Assembly: GCF_900143515.1 (NCBI RefSeq)
Contig: NZ_FSQT01000001.1
Span: 2,542,001-2,606,000, forward strand
DNA from: Micromonospora cremea
GTDB taxonomy: Bacteria > Actinomycetota > Actinomycetes > Mycobacteriales > Micromonosporaceae
DNA length: 64,000 nucleotides
Reading direction: 5' to 3'
Positions 35,089 through 44,672 of the stretch are shown in pieces (positions within the stretch are counted from its first letter, which is position 1; every line of letters begins with the position of its first letter). The position numbers and the translations under genes were made by a program. The notes under the pieces are model-generated. The model did not search any database and had not been told where the DNA came from. It saw only the letters and a list, made by a program, of their open reading frames with translations.

Positions 35089-35973
35089 TCAGGGCTGCAC
35101 GGTGGTGGCGGCCGGGGCGCCGACGCGGGTCACCAGGTAGCCGAAGGCTGCCGCGGTGAAGAACATGACGATGCCGTAGACCGCCCCGGGGATCGCCATC
35201 TGGGTGCTGTCGAGCAGCGCCGGGCTGAGCGCGATCGTGATGGCCAGGGTGCTGTTGTGGATGCCGATCTCGAACCCGGCCGCGGTGGCGGCGCTCCGGT
35301 CGACCCCAGCCATCCGGGGTACGCCGTACCCGATGGCGAGGCTCAGCAGGTTGAAGGCGAGCACGGCCAGGCCGACCGAGACGAAGTAGTCGGCGATGTT
35401 CTCGCGTTCGCCGAGCACGGCGCCGGCGATCACCGCGACGAGCACGACGACGGACAGGATCCGGACCGGGCGGTTCAGGCGTTCGGCGATCCGGGGCACC
35501 CGGGCGCGGATCAGCATGCCGATCGCGACCGGTACGAGCACGATGGCGAAGACCTGCAACACCTTGACGAACTGCAGGCCGATACTCCTGCCCTCGGGCA
35601 GGAAGTACGCCGCCGACAGGTTGACCAGGATCGGCAGGGTGAACACGGCGAGCACCGAGTTGATGGCGGTCAGGGTGATGTTCAGGGCCACGTGTCCGCC
35701 GAAGAGGTGGCTGTAGAGGTTGGCCGTGGTGCCGCCGGGGGAAGCGGCCAGCAGCATCATCCCGACGGCCAGCTCCGGTGCCAGGTCGAAGGCGACGACC
35801 AGGCCGAAGCAGAGTGCCGGCAGCACCAGCACCTGACACACCAGGGCGATGACGGCGGCCCTTGGATGCTGGGCCACCCGCCGGAAGTCCGCAATGGTCA
35901 GTCCGAGACCCAGGCCGAGCATGATAATCCCGAGGGCGATGGGCAGGCCGATCAGAGTCAGGGCTGAGTCCAT
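35089..35973 (-). CDS. Bile acid:sodium symporter-family (BASS) transporter
   Basis: 294 residues with about nine hydrophobic segments. Landmarks: IIMLGLGLGLTIADFRRV, LVVAFDLAPELAVGMMLLAASPGGTTANLYSHL and FEIGIHNSTLAITIAL. These match the bacterial BASS family (the conserved SPGG and GIHN segments line the sodium/substrate path). It sits in the membrane; substrate not predictable here. Confidence 0.88.
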   Translation of the reverse strand: MDSALTLIGLPIALGIIMLGLGLGLTIADFRRVAQHPRAAVIALVCQVLVLPALCFGLVVAFDLAPELAVGMMLLAASPGGTTANLYSHLFGGHVALNITLTAINSVLAVFTLPILVNLSAAYFLPEGRSIGLQFVKVLQVFAIVLVPVAIGMLIRARVPRIAERLNRPVRILSVVVLVAVIAGAVLGERENIADYFVSVGLAVLAFNLLSLAIGYGVPRMAGVDRSAATAAGFEIGIHNSTLAITIALSPALLDSTQMAIPGAVYGIVMFFTAAAFGYLVTRVGAPAATTVQP

Positions 35974-36117
35974 GACACAACATCGTTACCACCCGGTAAC
36001 GGCTCCACCATCCCCCATGTGGCCGGACGGCTCTTGACCGTTGACCGTGATCGGCTTAACTTCATCAATCAGACAAGACTCTTTACTAATTCCGCTCCAT
36101 TCCTCGTGGGAGTGCCG

Positions 36118-37461
36118 ATGCGACCATTCCGCCACCGCCGCCTGACCGCCGTCGTCGCCCTGGCGACCATGCTGCTCACCGCTGCCCCGCCAACCGCTGC
36201 GAGCGCGGGTGACAAGCCCGACCGTCGGGCCGGCTACCACCGGGTCGGCTACTTCACCCAGTGGGGCATCTACGGCCGGGCCTTCCCGGTCAAGAAGCTC
36301 GACACCTCCGGGGCGGCGAGCCGCCTCACCCACGTCAACTACGCCTTCGGCAACGTCAGCGAGGACGGACGCTGCTATGTGGACGGCGGGCCGGGCGAGG
36401 GCGACGCGTGGGCCGACTACCAGCGTCCGGTCCCATCCGAGGAGAGCGTCGACGGCGTCGCCGACGCCCCGGGCCAGGCGCTCAACGGGAACTTCGGCCA
36501 ACTGGCCAAGCTGAAGGCCAAGCACCGCGACCTGAAGGTGCTGATCTCCCTGGGTGGCTGGAGCTGGTCGACGTACTTCTCGAACGCCGCCCGCACCGAC
36601 GCCTCCCGCAAGGCGTTCGTCGCCTCCTGCATCGACCTCTACCTCAAGGGCAACCTGCCCGGCGGGGACGGCGCCGCGGGCGGACCGGGTGCCGCCGCCG
36701 GCGTCTTCGACGGCATCGACCTGGACTGGGAGTGGCCGAACTGGGCCGGTGAGCCGGGCAACGTCATCCGCCCGCAGGACCGGGAGAACTTCACCAAGCT
36801 GCTCGCCGAGTTCCGCCGGCAACTAGACGCGTACGGGCGCACGACCCGCGCGCACTACGCGCTGACCGCCTTCCTGCCGGCCAACCCCGCCACCATGGAC
36901 GCCGGCTACGAGGGTCGCAAGATCTTCAAGTACCTGGACTTCGCCACCGTGCAGGGGTACGACTTCCACGGCGGCTGGGACGCGGTCACCAACCAGCAGT
37001 CCGCGCTGCGCGTACCGGCCGGCGCCCCGGACAACCCGGACTTCTCCGCCGAGGTGGCCATCGACGGCTGGATCGCCCGCGGCGCGCCACGCGACAAGCT
37101 GGTCCTGGGCATCCCGTACTACGGTCGCGGCTGGACCGGCGTCACCGGCGGCGGCAACGGCCTCTTCCAGCCGGCCACCGGGCCCGCGCCGGCCACCTTC
37201 GAGCCCGGGTACGAGGACTACAAGCAGCTCAAGACCCTGGCCGGCAACGGCTACACCGTGCACCGCGACCTGCGCTCCGGGCACGCCTGGCTGTTCGACG
37301 GTACGACCTTCTGGACGTACGACGACCCGGCGGTCGTGCTGCAGAAGACGCTCTACATCCGGCGGGCCGGCCTGGCCGGGGCGATGATCTGGTCGCTGGA
37401 CGGCGACGACGACAACGCCACGTTGACCAAGACGATCGGCGCCGGGCTGACGACCTGGTAG
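36118..37461 (+). CDS. Secreted GH18 chitinase
   Basis: 447 residues from ATG 36118 (GGGAG upstream), with Sec signal RRLTAVVALATMLLTAAPPTAASA. One GH18 domain fills the rest: GYHRVGYFTQWGIYGRAF, LISLGGWSWS and the catalytic DGIDLDWEW (D-x-x-D-x-D-x-E complete). The tail GLAGAMIWSLDGDD is typical. No chitin-binding or FnIII domain is present. It probably hydrolyses chitin or related polymers outside the cell. Confidence 0.92.
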   Translation: MRPFRHRRLTAVVALATMLLTAAPPTAASAGDKPDRRAGYHRVGYFTQWGIYGRAFPVKKLDTSGAASRLTHVNYAFGNVSEDGRCYVDGGPGEGDAWADYQRPVPSEESVDGVADAPGQALNGNFGQLAKLKAKHRDLKVLISLGGWSWSTYFSNAARTDASRKAFVASCIDLYLKGNLPGGDGAAGGPGAAAGVFDGIDLDWEWPNWAGEPGNVIRPQDRENFTKLLAEFRRQLDAYGRTTRAHYALTAFLPANPATMDAGYEGRKIFKYLDFATVQGYDFHGGWDAVTNQQSALRVPAGAPDNPDFSAEVAIDGWIARGAPRDKLVLGIPYYGRGWTGVTGGGNGLFQPATGPAPATFEPGYEDYKQLKTLAGNGYTVHRDLRSGHAWLFDGTTFWTYDDPAVVLQKTLYIRRAGLAGAMIWSLDGDDDNATLTKTIGAGLTTW

Positions 37462-37486
37462 CCGTACCTCACACGCCGCAGTTTCC

Positions 37487-37526
37487 CGGCCCGTCGCCGA
37501 CCGATCCTTCGGCCGGCGGCGGGCCG
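37487..37526. terminator. Bidirectional terminator hairpin
   Basis: A 13-bp stem with one mismatch (CGGCCCGTCGCCG against CGGCGGCGGGCCG) between the chitinase and the convergent EACC1 gene. Confidence 0.6.
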
Positions 37527-37569
37527 GCAGGCCATTCGACGGAGGATCAGCGCCCGGCGTCTCGGTGTC

Positions 37570-37965
37570 TCACGGCTCGCTCGTCTCGGGTTGCACCGCG
37601 CGCACCGCCGCCTCGATCAGCGCGGTGACCTGGTCCATGTCCCGGGCCTGGCGCACGTCCAGCTCGGCCGACCAACCGTCGGGACGGGCGAGCCGCACCG
37701 TCACGTCCTCGCGGCGGTGGGCCAGCCAGCCGGCGATCGCCTGGACCAGCACCATGACGGCGCCTCCGCTGTCGACAGTCACCACCAGCACGTCCGGGAC
37801 CCCCGCCGACCCCTGCTCGGCCGGCGTCGGACCGGCGGGCGCGGTGGTCACCTGTCCGCGAAGGCGCTCCTCGGATCGCAGCCAGGACGCCAGAGAACGT
37901 CGGGCATCGGCAGACGGAAGATCGGGATAGACCGAGAGCGTGATCGTGTCCTGAGACGTCGGCAC
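37570..37965 (-). CDS. EACC1-type (effector-associated constant component) protein, orphan
   Basis: 131 residues from GTG 37965 (AAGGAG upstream). Pattern: LASWLRSEERLRGQV, then PDVLVVTVDSGGAVMVLVQAIAGWLAHRREDVTVRLARPDG. This is the signature I associate with EACC1 proteins encoded beside trypsin-, TIR- or caspase-type effectors of actinobacterial conflict systems. No such effector lies next to it: the neighbours are a chitinase and an M14 peptidase. Confidence 0.75.
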   Translation of the reverse strand: MPTSQDTITLSVYPDLPSADARRSLASWLRSEERLRGQVTTAPAGPTPAEQGSAGVPDVLVVTVDSGGAVMVLVQAIAGWLAHRREDVTVRLARPDGWSAELDVRQARDMDQVTALIEAAVRAVQPETSEP

Positions 37966-38132
37966 CGTCTTCTCCTTCCGGGCGAGGCCACCCGCACACC
38001 CTCATCCTGCCAGCCGATCCCCCGCCGGGCATCCCACGCAGTTACCGAAGTCGATCAGACCTTGACCCGGGTACCGGCGGTTCATAGGCTCCGGCCACTG
38101 CGAGGCTTTTCCCGAGAAGGGAAACACGAGAC

Positions 38133-40946
38133 ATGGCCCCATCGATGCGTCCGTCCTGGACGGCTCCCACGAGGCGGCTGGCGAGTGCCGCCGCGATCAC
38201 CCTCCTGCTCGGCACGATTCCCCTGCTCAGCGGCACATCCGCCGCGAGCGCCGCCCAATCCTCCGCCCCCTGCAGCACCGACCCGACGGCACGTCTGAGC
38301 ACCGTGCCCGCCCCGGAGACCGTGCTCGGCTTCCCGCTCGGGGTGGGTCAGGAGCGGGTCGTCACCAACGACGAGGTCCGGACCTACCTGGGAGCGGTGG
38401 ACGGCGCCTCCGACCGGGTCGTCACCGGAGTGATGGCCACCAGCGTGCTCGGTCAGCCGCTGCCGTACGCGGTGGTGTCCAACGAGCGCAACGTCCGGCC
38501 CGCCGCGCTGCGCGAGATCGCCGACGACGTGCGGGACCTGCGCGATCCCCGCCGCACCAGCGCGAGGACGGCCGCCCGGACCGCCAACGACAGCCCGGCC
38601 ATCGTCTGGGTCACCGCGAACGTGCACGGCGGCGAGAAGAGCGGCACCGACGCGGCGCTCAAGACGCTGTACGAGCTGGCCGCCGGCCTGTCCTGCGCGG
38701 TCGAGAAGCGCAACGACAACCTGGTCACCATCATCGTCCCGACGCAGAACCCGGACGGCCGCGACGCGACCCGGCGGCAGAACGAGTTCGGCTTCGACAT
38801 GAACCGGGACTGGTTCGCCCGCACCCAGCAGGAGACCGACGGCAAGCTCGAACTCCTGCGCCGCTACCCGCCGCAGGTCTTCATCGACGCCCACGAGATG
38901 ACTGGCCGCCAGTACTTCTTCCCGCCCAACGCGGACCCGATCCACCACGAGATCGCCGGCGAGGCAGTCGACTGGATCAACCGGATCGGCGAGGCAAACA
39001 AGGCCGGATTCGGCTACAACGGCGCCTGCGAAAACGACGACGACGCCGAGTGCTACTTCAACTACTCGACCTACGACATGTTCTTCATGGGCTACGGCGA
39101 CACCGTGCCGACCACCGGCTTCGGCGCGGCCGGCATGACGTACGAGAAGGGCAGCGCCTCGGCGGTGGCCGACCGGGTCCAGCAGCAGTTCAACACCCAG
39201 TGGGCGACGCTCGGTTGGGCCGCCGCGAATAAGCACGAGGTGCTGAGCGACTACTTCGACATCTGGACCGACGCGCTCGCCCAGGGCAGGGCGGGCACGC
39301 TGGAGCCGAACGAGGTGGTCCAGCCCACCAACGAGGTCCAGTTCCCGGTGCCCGATATCAAGATCCGCTCGTACTTCCTGCTGCCCGACCGGCAGCTCGC
39401 CGACGTCCGCCAGCTCGTCGAGCGGCTGCGCCGGATGGACGTCGAGGTGTACGAGGTGCAGAAGCCGACCCGGGTACCCACCGCGCGGGTCTTCGGCGGC
39501 CGGACGGCCACCAACGTGACCGTGCCCAAGGGCGCGTACTGGATCCCGATGGACCAGCCGCAGAAGCACTGGATCCAGGCGATCATGGGCGAGGACCCGT
39601 ACGTCCCCTTCCCCTACTTCTACGACGTGTCCTCCTGGAGCAACCCGCTGCTGATGGGTGTCTCCACCATCTACACCGGCGACAACGTCCGGCCGAAGGC
39701 GCAGCTGGTCCGCACGATCTCCGGCGGCCGCAGCGGGTTGGCGTGGCCGTGGGGCTCGTACACGTACCCGCTGGACTCCGCGGCAGCCGCGGAGTTCACC
39801 TTCACCCTGCTCGGTCGCGACGTGCCGCTCGTGCGCAACCTGGAGACCAGCACGGTCGCCCTCCCGGCGAGCAGGCTGAGCCGTACGGTCGACGAGCTGG
39901 CCGAATCGTTCGGGGTGACCCTCACCCCGGGCGGACGGGCCAGCGGGACCCGACTCGCCCTGCCGGACGTGGGGCTGTTCCAGGGCACCGGTATCTCCAC
40001 CACGTCCGGCTCACACGGCGAGGCCCGGTACGTGCTCGGCAAGCGGTGGGGGCTCGACCTCACACCGGTGATCACGGCCGACATCAACGACAACACCGAG
40101 GCGTTCACCGGACGCACGGTCCTGCTGGTGCCGGACGGCAGCAGCCCGACCGGCGGCCTCACCGCCGCCGGGCAGGCCAACCTGCGCGACTGGATCGCCC
40201 AGGGCCACACCTACATCGGGCTGCGCAACGAGGGCACCCGGGTGGCTCGGGCAGCCGGGCTCACCTCCACCACCGAGAAGACCAAACCGGCCGGGTACCA
40301 GGTGATCGGCTCGCACCTGCGGGTCGACGTCGACCACGACAGCCCGGTCGCGCTGGGCCGCCCGGCGGAGGACTTCGAGTTCAACAACAGCGACCCGATC
40401 CTCAACCCGAGCACCACCGGGACCAACGTGCTCCGCTACCCGGCGGGCGACACCTTCTGGGCCAACGGCTACACCGTCGGCGACGACGCGCTGAAGGGCA
40501 CGGCGGCACTGGTCGACGAGCCGACCGGCGCCGGCCGGGCGGTGCTGTTCGCGTTCAACCCGCTCTTTCGGGCGTACAACGAGAACGGTCTGCACCTGGT
40601 GGCCAACGCGCTGCTCTACCCGGCGCGCGCGACCACCGCGCCGGACGCCCGGCGCACGCCGGGCATCGACCCGGCGCGCGCCAGCGCCGCCGCCGCGCCG
40701 GTGGCGGCGGACCTGGGTGGCGGGTGGCGGCCGATCACCATCGAGGTGGCGGCGGGCGACCTCCCGCGCACCCGGGCCATCGTCGAACGCTTCACCTCCG
40801 GCGCCCAGGCGTCCGCAAAGGGCGGTTCGGCGTACGTGGTGATCCCGAACCCGCAGGGACTCCAAGTGGACGAACACCCGTTCGCGAGTGATCTGGTGCG
40901 CGCCCTGCGCGACGCCAGGGTGCCGCTGCGGTCGGTGGTGGGCTGA
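38133..40946 (+). CDS. Secreted M14-family zinc carboxypeptidase, large form (paralogue)
   Basis: 937 residues with a long signal peptide (RRLASAAAITLLLGTIPLLSG, cleavage near ASAAQ). Zinc site NVHGGEKSG (H-x-x-E), then IVPTQNPDGRDATRRQ, DMNRDWFARTQQE and third ligand IDAHEM. The catalytic Glu candidate is in MTYEKGSAS. A C-terminal GATase-like region (LTAAGQANLRDWIAQGHTYIGL) mirrors that of the gene at 29308. Probably an extracellular peptidase. Confidence 0.88.
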   Translation: MAPSMRPSWTAPTRRLASAAAITLLLGTIPLLSGTSAASAAQSSAPCSTDPTARLSTVPAPETVLGFPLGVGQERVVTNDEVRTYLGAVDGASDRVVTGVMATSVLGQPLPYAVVSNERNVRPAALREIADDVRDLRDPRRTSARTAARTANDSPAIVWVTANVHGGEKSGTDAALKTLYELAAGLSCAVEKRNDNLVTIIVPTQNPDGRDATRRQNEFGFDMNRDWFARTQQETDGKLELLRRYPPQVFIDAHEMTGRQYFFPPNADPIHHEIAGEAVDWINRIGEANKAGFGYNGACENDDDAECYFNYSTYDMFFMGYGDTVPTTGFGAAGMTYEKGSASAVADRVQQQFNTQWATLGWAAANKHEVLSDYFDIWTDALAQGRAGTLEPNEVVQPTNEVQFPVPDIKIRSYFLLPDRQLADVRQLVERLRRMDVEVYEVQKPTRVPTARVFGGRTATNVTVPKGAYWIPMDQPQKHWIQAIMGEDPYVPFPYFYDVSSWSNPLLMGVSTIYTGDNVRPKAQLVRTISGGRSGLAWPWGSYTYPLDSAAAAEFTFTLLGRDVPLVRNLETSTVALPASRLSRTVDELAESFGVTLTPGGRASGTRLALPDVGLFQGTGISTTSGSHGEARYVLGKRWGLDLTPVITADINDNTEAFTGRTVLLVPDGSSPTGGLTAAGQANLRDWIAQGHTYIGLRNEGTRVARAAGLTSTTEKTKPAGYQVIGSHLRVDVDHDSPVALGRPAEDFEFNNSDPILNPSTTGTNVLRYPAGDTFWANGYTVGDDALKGTAALVDEPTGAGRAVLFAFNPLFRAYNENGLHLVANALLYPARATTAPDARRTPGIDPARASAAAAPVAADLGGGWRPITIEVAAGDLPRTRAIVERFTSGAQASAKGGSAYVVIPNPQGLQVDEHPFASDLVRALRDARVPLRSVVG

Positions 40947-40961
40947 CAAATCGCTGCACAG

Positions 40962-41001
40962 CGAAGCGCCCGTCCCCTCGACCGGGGGGGCGGGCGCTTC
41001 G
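40962..41001 (+). terminator. Strong terminator after the second M14 gene
   Basis: CGAAGCGCCCG pairs perfectly with CGGGCGCTTCG (11 bp); further G/C pairing extends the stem toward an inner loop. Confidence 0.75.
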
Positions 41002-41261
41002 GCGCATTCTGGGCCGGTTCCGGATGTGCCGGCGCCCGCCCTTCCTCCGGTCGGTGGAGCTGACCTTCGGCAGTGACCCGCAGCCGAGGCCCGGCTGACG
41101 GCTAGGGGGTTGCCGTTGACGACCAGGCCGGCCGGGGGCCGGTGGTGGAGTCCGGAGCCTGTGGAGCTGATGTCGCCAACGATGCAGGCGGGCGGGGCGA
41201 TCGGGTGTCACGCGGCGTGTCAGCCTCGCCGGCCGCGTGACGCCCCACCTGGCCTGGGCCA

Positions 41262-42200
41262 TCAGGCTGTCCGCTCATTGACGCGGGGCGCGGTGTGGGC
41301 CGGAAACTCATCGTCGTGGTGGGTGTCGCTGTAGGGCAGGTCGATGAGGCGGTGGCGGTCGGCGCTGCCGCCGGTCAGTTGCCAGATCTGCTCGGCGGGG
41401 CTGGCGCCGAATGCGAGGCGCAGTTCGGTCGTAGCAGTGGCGATGACCGTGTCCAAATCGAGGCCAGCGAGGCGGTGGTGCAGGTTCGCTTCGCGGCGGG
41501 CGGAGGGTAGATGGAACAGCACTGGCCACGCCCAGTTGCTGAGGCAGACCAGCCGTTCGTACTTGGCAATCTTCTCGGTGAGGACGTCGAGGCGTTCGCG
41601 GCCGGTGTCGTACTCGAGGAAGAACGGCACGGACCGTCCGTGCTCGGTCCACACCCCGGCGCCGTCGGGGCGGGGCAGTTCAGTCGGTCCGTGGACCATC
41701 ATCTGCGGGTTGCCGCCTCGGCGGTAGAACACCCCGGGCTTGTGGAAGGCCGAGGCCGGCTGCCACCGGTCCAGGGCCGTGTCGGGGTGGGTGCGGGCGT
41801 GGGCGGCGAGGTCGATGAAGACCTGGTTGCCGCCGAGCAGGTGCGGCAGGTCCGGCCGGGCGGTCAGGGACTGCTTTCGGCGGCGGGCCTGGTCCCGGCG
41901 TGGTCGTCCGAGTCCGCGTTGGGCGTGGACGTGGTCGTAGCCGAGCTGGTCCAGGACGTAGTGGTACGGGTAGGAGCCGCCGTAGGCCCGGTTGGGTCGG
42001 AACCGGTCTGTCGCCCTCAGGACGGTGAGGCGACGTAGCCGGCGTTGGGCGAAGTCCAGGGACGGGAACAGGGCGGCGCCGATCTGGTCGGTGGTGAACA
42101 CACCGTGGTCGTAGAGCCAGCCGAGGAGCCGGTCGTCGCGGGCGGTGATGCTGGCCTGTAGACGCAGCAGCGGGTCCGGAGCCGGTAGCGGTTTACGCAT
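41262..42200 (-). CDS. Replication-relaxation family protein (AICE/plasmid)
   Basis: 312 residues from ATG 42200. Sequence landmarks: LQASITARDDRLLGWLYDHGVFTTDQIGAALFPSLDFAQRRLRRL (winged-helix start), then FFLEYDTGRERLDVLTEKIAKYERL and VLFHLPSARREANLHHRLAGLD. These match the PF13814 replication-relaxation family of actinomycete plasmids and integrative elements. It is near a DUF2637 gene, but no integrase, FtsK-like TraB or excisionase is present, so this is a remnant. Confidence 0.85.
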   Translation of the reverse strand: MRKPLPAPDPLLRLQASITARDDRLLGWLYDHGVFTTDQIGAALFPSLDFAQRRLRRLTVLRATDRFRPNRAYGGSYPYHYVLDQLGYDHVHAQRGLGRPRRDQARRRKQSLTARPDLPHLLGGNQVFIDLAAHARTHPDTALDRWQPASAFHKPGVFYRRGGNPQMMVHGPTELPRPDGAGVWTEHGRSVPFFLEYDTGRERLDVLTEKIAKYERLVCLSNWAWPVLFHLPSARREANLHHRLAGLDLDTVIATATTELRLAFGASPAEQIWQLTGGSADRHRLIDLPYSDTHHDDEFPAHTAPRVNERTA

Positions 42201-42461
42201 GGCCGGCCCCTGGGGGGACACCCCACACATGAGGGTGTGTCTGGAGCCGGCCCGCGCTCCTGAAAGGGAGCCTGACCTGGGCTGTGAGCGAGTACGGGGG
42301 GTCAGTTCGGGGGTCAGGATCAAGACGGACAGTAGAACGGGGACCGACATCGACACCGCAACGGCGAGTCACACCGCGTCCGGCGTAACGGTGCCGTGAG
42401 AGTCCGAATGAGCCCGGTCGGTGACGGCGTTGGCGGCGCAGGTGATGGTCGTTGTGCGGGG

Positions 42462-42665
42462 TCATGATGCGTGATGCTCCTCGATCAGGAATGCGGATGG
42501 GTTTTCGATGCGCGCCCGAGCTGCTGCGGCCGGACAGCCGGCGGCGGGCGACGTCGCGGTGACAGTTCTGTCAGGTTCTGTCAGGTCGCGGGCTCGCTGG
42601 CAGACGAAAGAGCTGGTCTGACAGCGGCGGTCCGGTCTGACAGAGGATGCTCGTGGTTCGGTCAC
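42462..42665 (-). CDS. Possible small gene in the element operon
   Basis: 67 residues from GTG 42665, forming GTGA with the stop of the DUF2637 gene; its stop overlaps an ATG at 42465 that opens a 90-codon frame to 42193. The composition (Arg/Ser/Ala-rich) is not protein-like. It contains the CTGTCAG/CTGACAG repeats listed separately. Coupling is the only support; it may be non-coding. Confidence 0.3.
   Translation of the reverse strand: MTEPRASSVRPDRRCQTSSFVCQRARDLTEPDRTVTATSPAAGCPAAAARARIENPSAFLIEEHHAS
42566..42643. repeat. Cluster of CTGTCAG/CTGACAG repeats
   Basis: TTCTGTCAGG occurs twice in perfect tandem (42566-42575 and 42576-42585). GGTCTGACAG, carrying the same 7-base core inverted, follows at 42615-42624 and 42634-42643. 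Two copies in each orientation sit between the DUF2637 and replication-relaxation genes. Compatible with iteron-like or operator sites. Confidence 0.5.
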
Positions 42666-43504
42666 GCGGCCTCCATTCGCGGCAGTTCCGGCGCAGTCGG
42701 AGCCGGTGGAGTGGTCTCGGCGCGCAGGACGCGCACGAGCGCGCAGGCGGTGGCGTTTGACAGCTGATGCCCGTCCAGGCGCAGCTGTCCGGCGAGGGCT
42801 TTGCGGGATAGCGGTGTCCCTGCGGCAGTAAGGGCGCGGGCGGCGGTCCGGGCGGCCGGGACCAGCGCCGCCACCTGCGGGCCGTCGTCGCCGATTGCTG
42901 CCTCGTGGTCCCGGCGGTCCGGGACCGTCCGGCCCTGGTCCGCAGCGGCGGGGACCGCGGCAGTGGGGTCCCGGACCGTCTCGCTGGTGTCCGAGACGAA
43001 CGTGTCAGCGACAAGCGTCGGTCGTGGCCCGGTCCGATCGGGCCGGGCGGTCCGGTGAGGGGTCGGGTCCATACGGCCGAGGGCGATCTTTACCATCGCC
43101 AGGAATCCGAGCGCCGGTAGCGCGGCGGCCATCCAGCCGATCACCGACGCCTCGGCCTCCACCACCTGCGCGGCCAGGGACAGCAACACCGCCAACGTCA
43201 GCACCGTGCTGGGGAAGGCGACGCTGGTGCCTAGGCGCCGGTGGCGGCGCAACTCCAAACCGGCGGCGATCGACGTCAACTCCAGCACGACCGCGTCGGC
43301 CCAGGCCAACCAGCCCGGCTGGCCATGCGCCGCCGCGACGTCATGCACATGCGTGAACGACGCCGCGCCCGCCGCGCAGCCGATCAACAGCATGATCGCC
43401 ACCTGGACCATGTCTTCGAGCCGCTGTCGCCTCGGCCTCGCCTCACCGGGCGGATGGTGGGGTCGATGCTCAGGTGTCGCCAACGGCCCACCGCCTGTCC
43501 ACAA
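42662..43504 (-). CDS. DUF2637 (Spd-like) membrane protein of an AICE/plasmid
   Basis: Up to 280 residues from TTG 43504; start uncertain, since ATG 43411 gives MVQVAIMLLIGCAAGAASF and would begin right at the first membrane segment. Four hydrophobic segments with HVHDVAAAHGQPGWLAWADAVVLELTSIAAGLELRRHRR, the DUF2637 hallmark found beside rep and tra genes in Streptomyces-type elements. The C-terminal part has a winged-helix-like stretch (PLSRKALAGQLRLDGHQLSNATACALVRVL). Probably a spread (spd)-type protein. Confidence 0.8.
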   Translation of the reverse strand: MWTGGGPLATPEHRPHHPPGEARPRRQRLEDMVQVAIMLLIGCAAGAASFTHVHDVAAAHGQPGWLAWADAVVLELTSIAAGLELRRHRRLGTSVAFPSTVLTLAVLLSLAAQVVEAEASVIGWMAAALPALGFLAMVKIALGRMDPTPHRTARPDRTGPRPTLVADTFVSDTSETVRDPTAAVPAAADQGRTVPDRRDHEAAIGDDGPQVAALVPAARTAARALTAAGTPLSRKALAGQLRLDGHQLSNATACALVRVLRAETTPPAPTAPELPRMEAA

Positions 43505-44442
43505 ACGCTCCGCGCGACGCCGCGGCTGGCGTCAAGGCGCGCAGACGAACCGGGACAGCAGCCGCCGTCTCGGCCGGATTGATGTGGTGTGTAGTCACAT
43601 TCTTCTCCAAGGGTGAGGTTGTAGCTTCGAGGTGCGGAACCAAGTGGAATCCGCCCCGGTCGCGTCTGCCCGCTCCGATACCTTCGGGCAGCCGCGACCC
43701 TGCCAGGTGACGCCCGGCCGGGCGGACCCCTCGTGCGTGCAGGGGCCAAGAAAAGTCACTGTGGTCGAGTCAACGGACACGCCAAACCCCGCGCAGGGGC
43801 AGGCACCAGGGCAGCAGGCATCGCCCGCAACCCGCATAGCAGGCCTCGGACAGCAGCATGGACACAGGGCAGACGGCCAAGCCGAGCCACAAAGGGTCAG
43901 GACTCACCACCGACAGCGCCACAAAAGCGCCTCCGTGGTGCGGCGGCTCAACTCGCCGACAGACGATCCCTCATGTGGGTCCTCCCATCACTCGACGCTC
44001 CCGCGCGTCGGCGCGAACAACAGCAGGCACCCACTGTGGGAATGCCTGCCCGCTGCCATCGGCCGACCGCGCCAGCCAGCGCCGCGGGAACGCCTATCCA
44101 GTACGCCCCGGAAACCCGATCGAGTCAACCCCCGATTTGCAACAGGTCGGTCACCGAGTCTTACCGGCAGTCCGACCGAGTGCTATACGTTCCGCCCGAG
44201 TACTCCCCAGTCCCCTGCGGCCGTACGGAATCGGCGGAAGTCCCTCGCTGCCGCTCAAGAGGTGGACGGCCGATCTCACCATGCAAACCAGGCCGTGACC
44301 CGAGCCGACCTCTCGACGTCTGCCGAAAAGCCATCGCGGGCCGCAATTCCTCGACGAAGCCCGTAATTCGCCGGAGCAACCAATACGTCCGCGCGGCGGG
44401 TGGCCAGTGCGCGCGAGAGCTGGCACGTTGCCCGTGGCTGGT
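43505..44442. other. About 0.94 kb without recognisable genes
   Basis: Several overlapping frames on both strands look like GC-bias artefacts (Arg/Pro/Ser-rich, no domain). No tRNA-like attachment sequence or terminal repeat was recognised, although this is where one might be expected beside an element remnant. Confidence 0.4.
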
Positions 44443-44595
44443 ATGACATTCAATGTGACCGTCATCGCGGCTCTCTTGCTCTTCTGCGTCATCGCCCTGA
44501 TGGTCGGCTGGATAGTTGTCGCGTCCGCGTTCGGTGGCATGTTGAGGTGGCCGCGTCGACTCCTCCGAGGAGGTGCGCAACTGCGCTGCCAATGA
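44443..44595 (+). CDS. Small single-pass membrane protein
   Basis: 50 residues from ATG 44443 (an in-frame upstream start at 44407 exists): MTFNVTVIAALLLFCVIALMVGWIVVASAFGG, then basic RWPRRLLRGG. One membrane helix with positive-inside end. No ribosome site is convincing. It lies just before the serine hydrolase. Confidence 0.4.
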   Translation: MTFNVTVIAALLLFCVIALMVGWIVVASAFGGMLRWPRRLLRGGAQLRCQ

Positions 44596-44672
44596 CTTCT
44601 ACAGCCGCTTCCAGGGCCCCGAGCGGACCGACGGGGTGGCGTGCGGGCGGGCCGGCTGCCACCATCACGGGC

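Noticed and set aside
38082..39569. Minus-strand frame opposite the second M14 gene
   Set aside because: Same reason: antisense of a protein with catalytic motifs, Val/Arg-rich and without domain.
41002..44442. tRNA attachment site for the element remnant
   Set aside because: I scanned for T-arm and acceptor-like sequences and saw none convincing on either strand.
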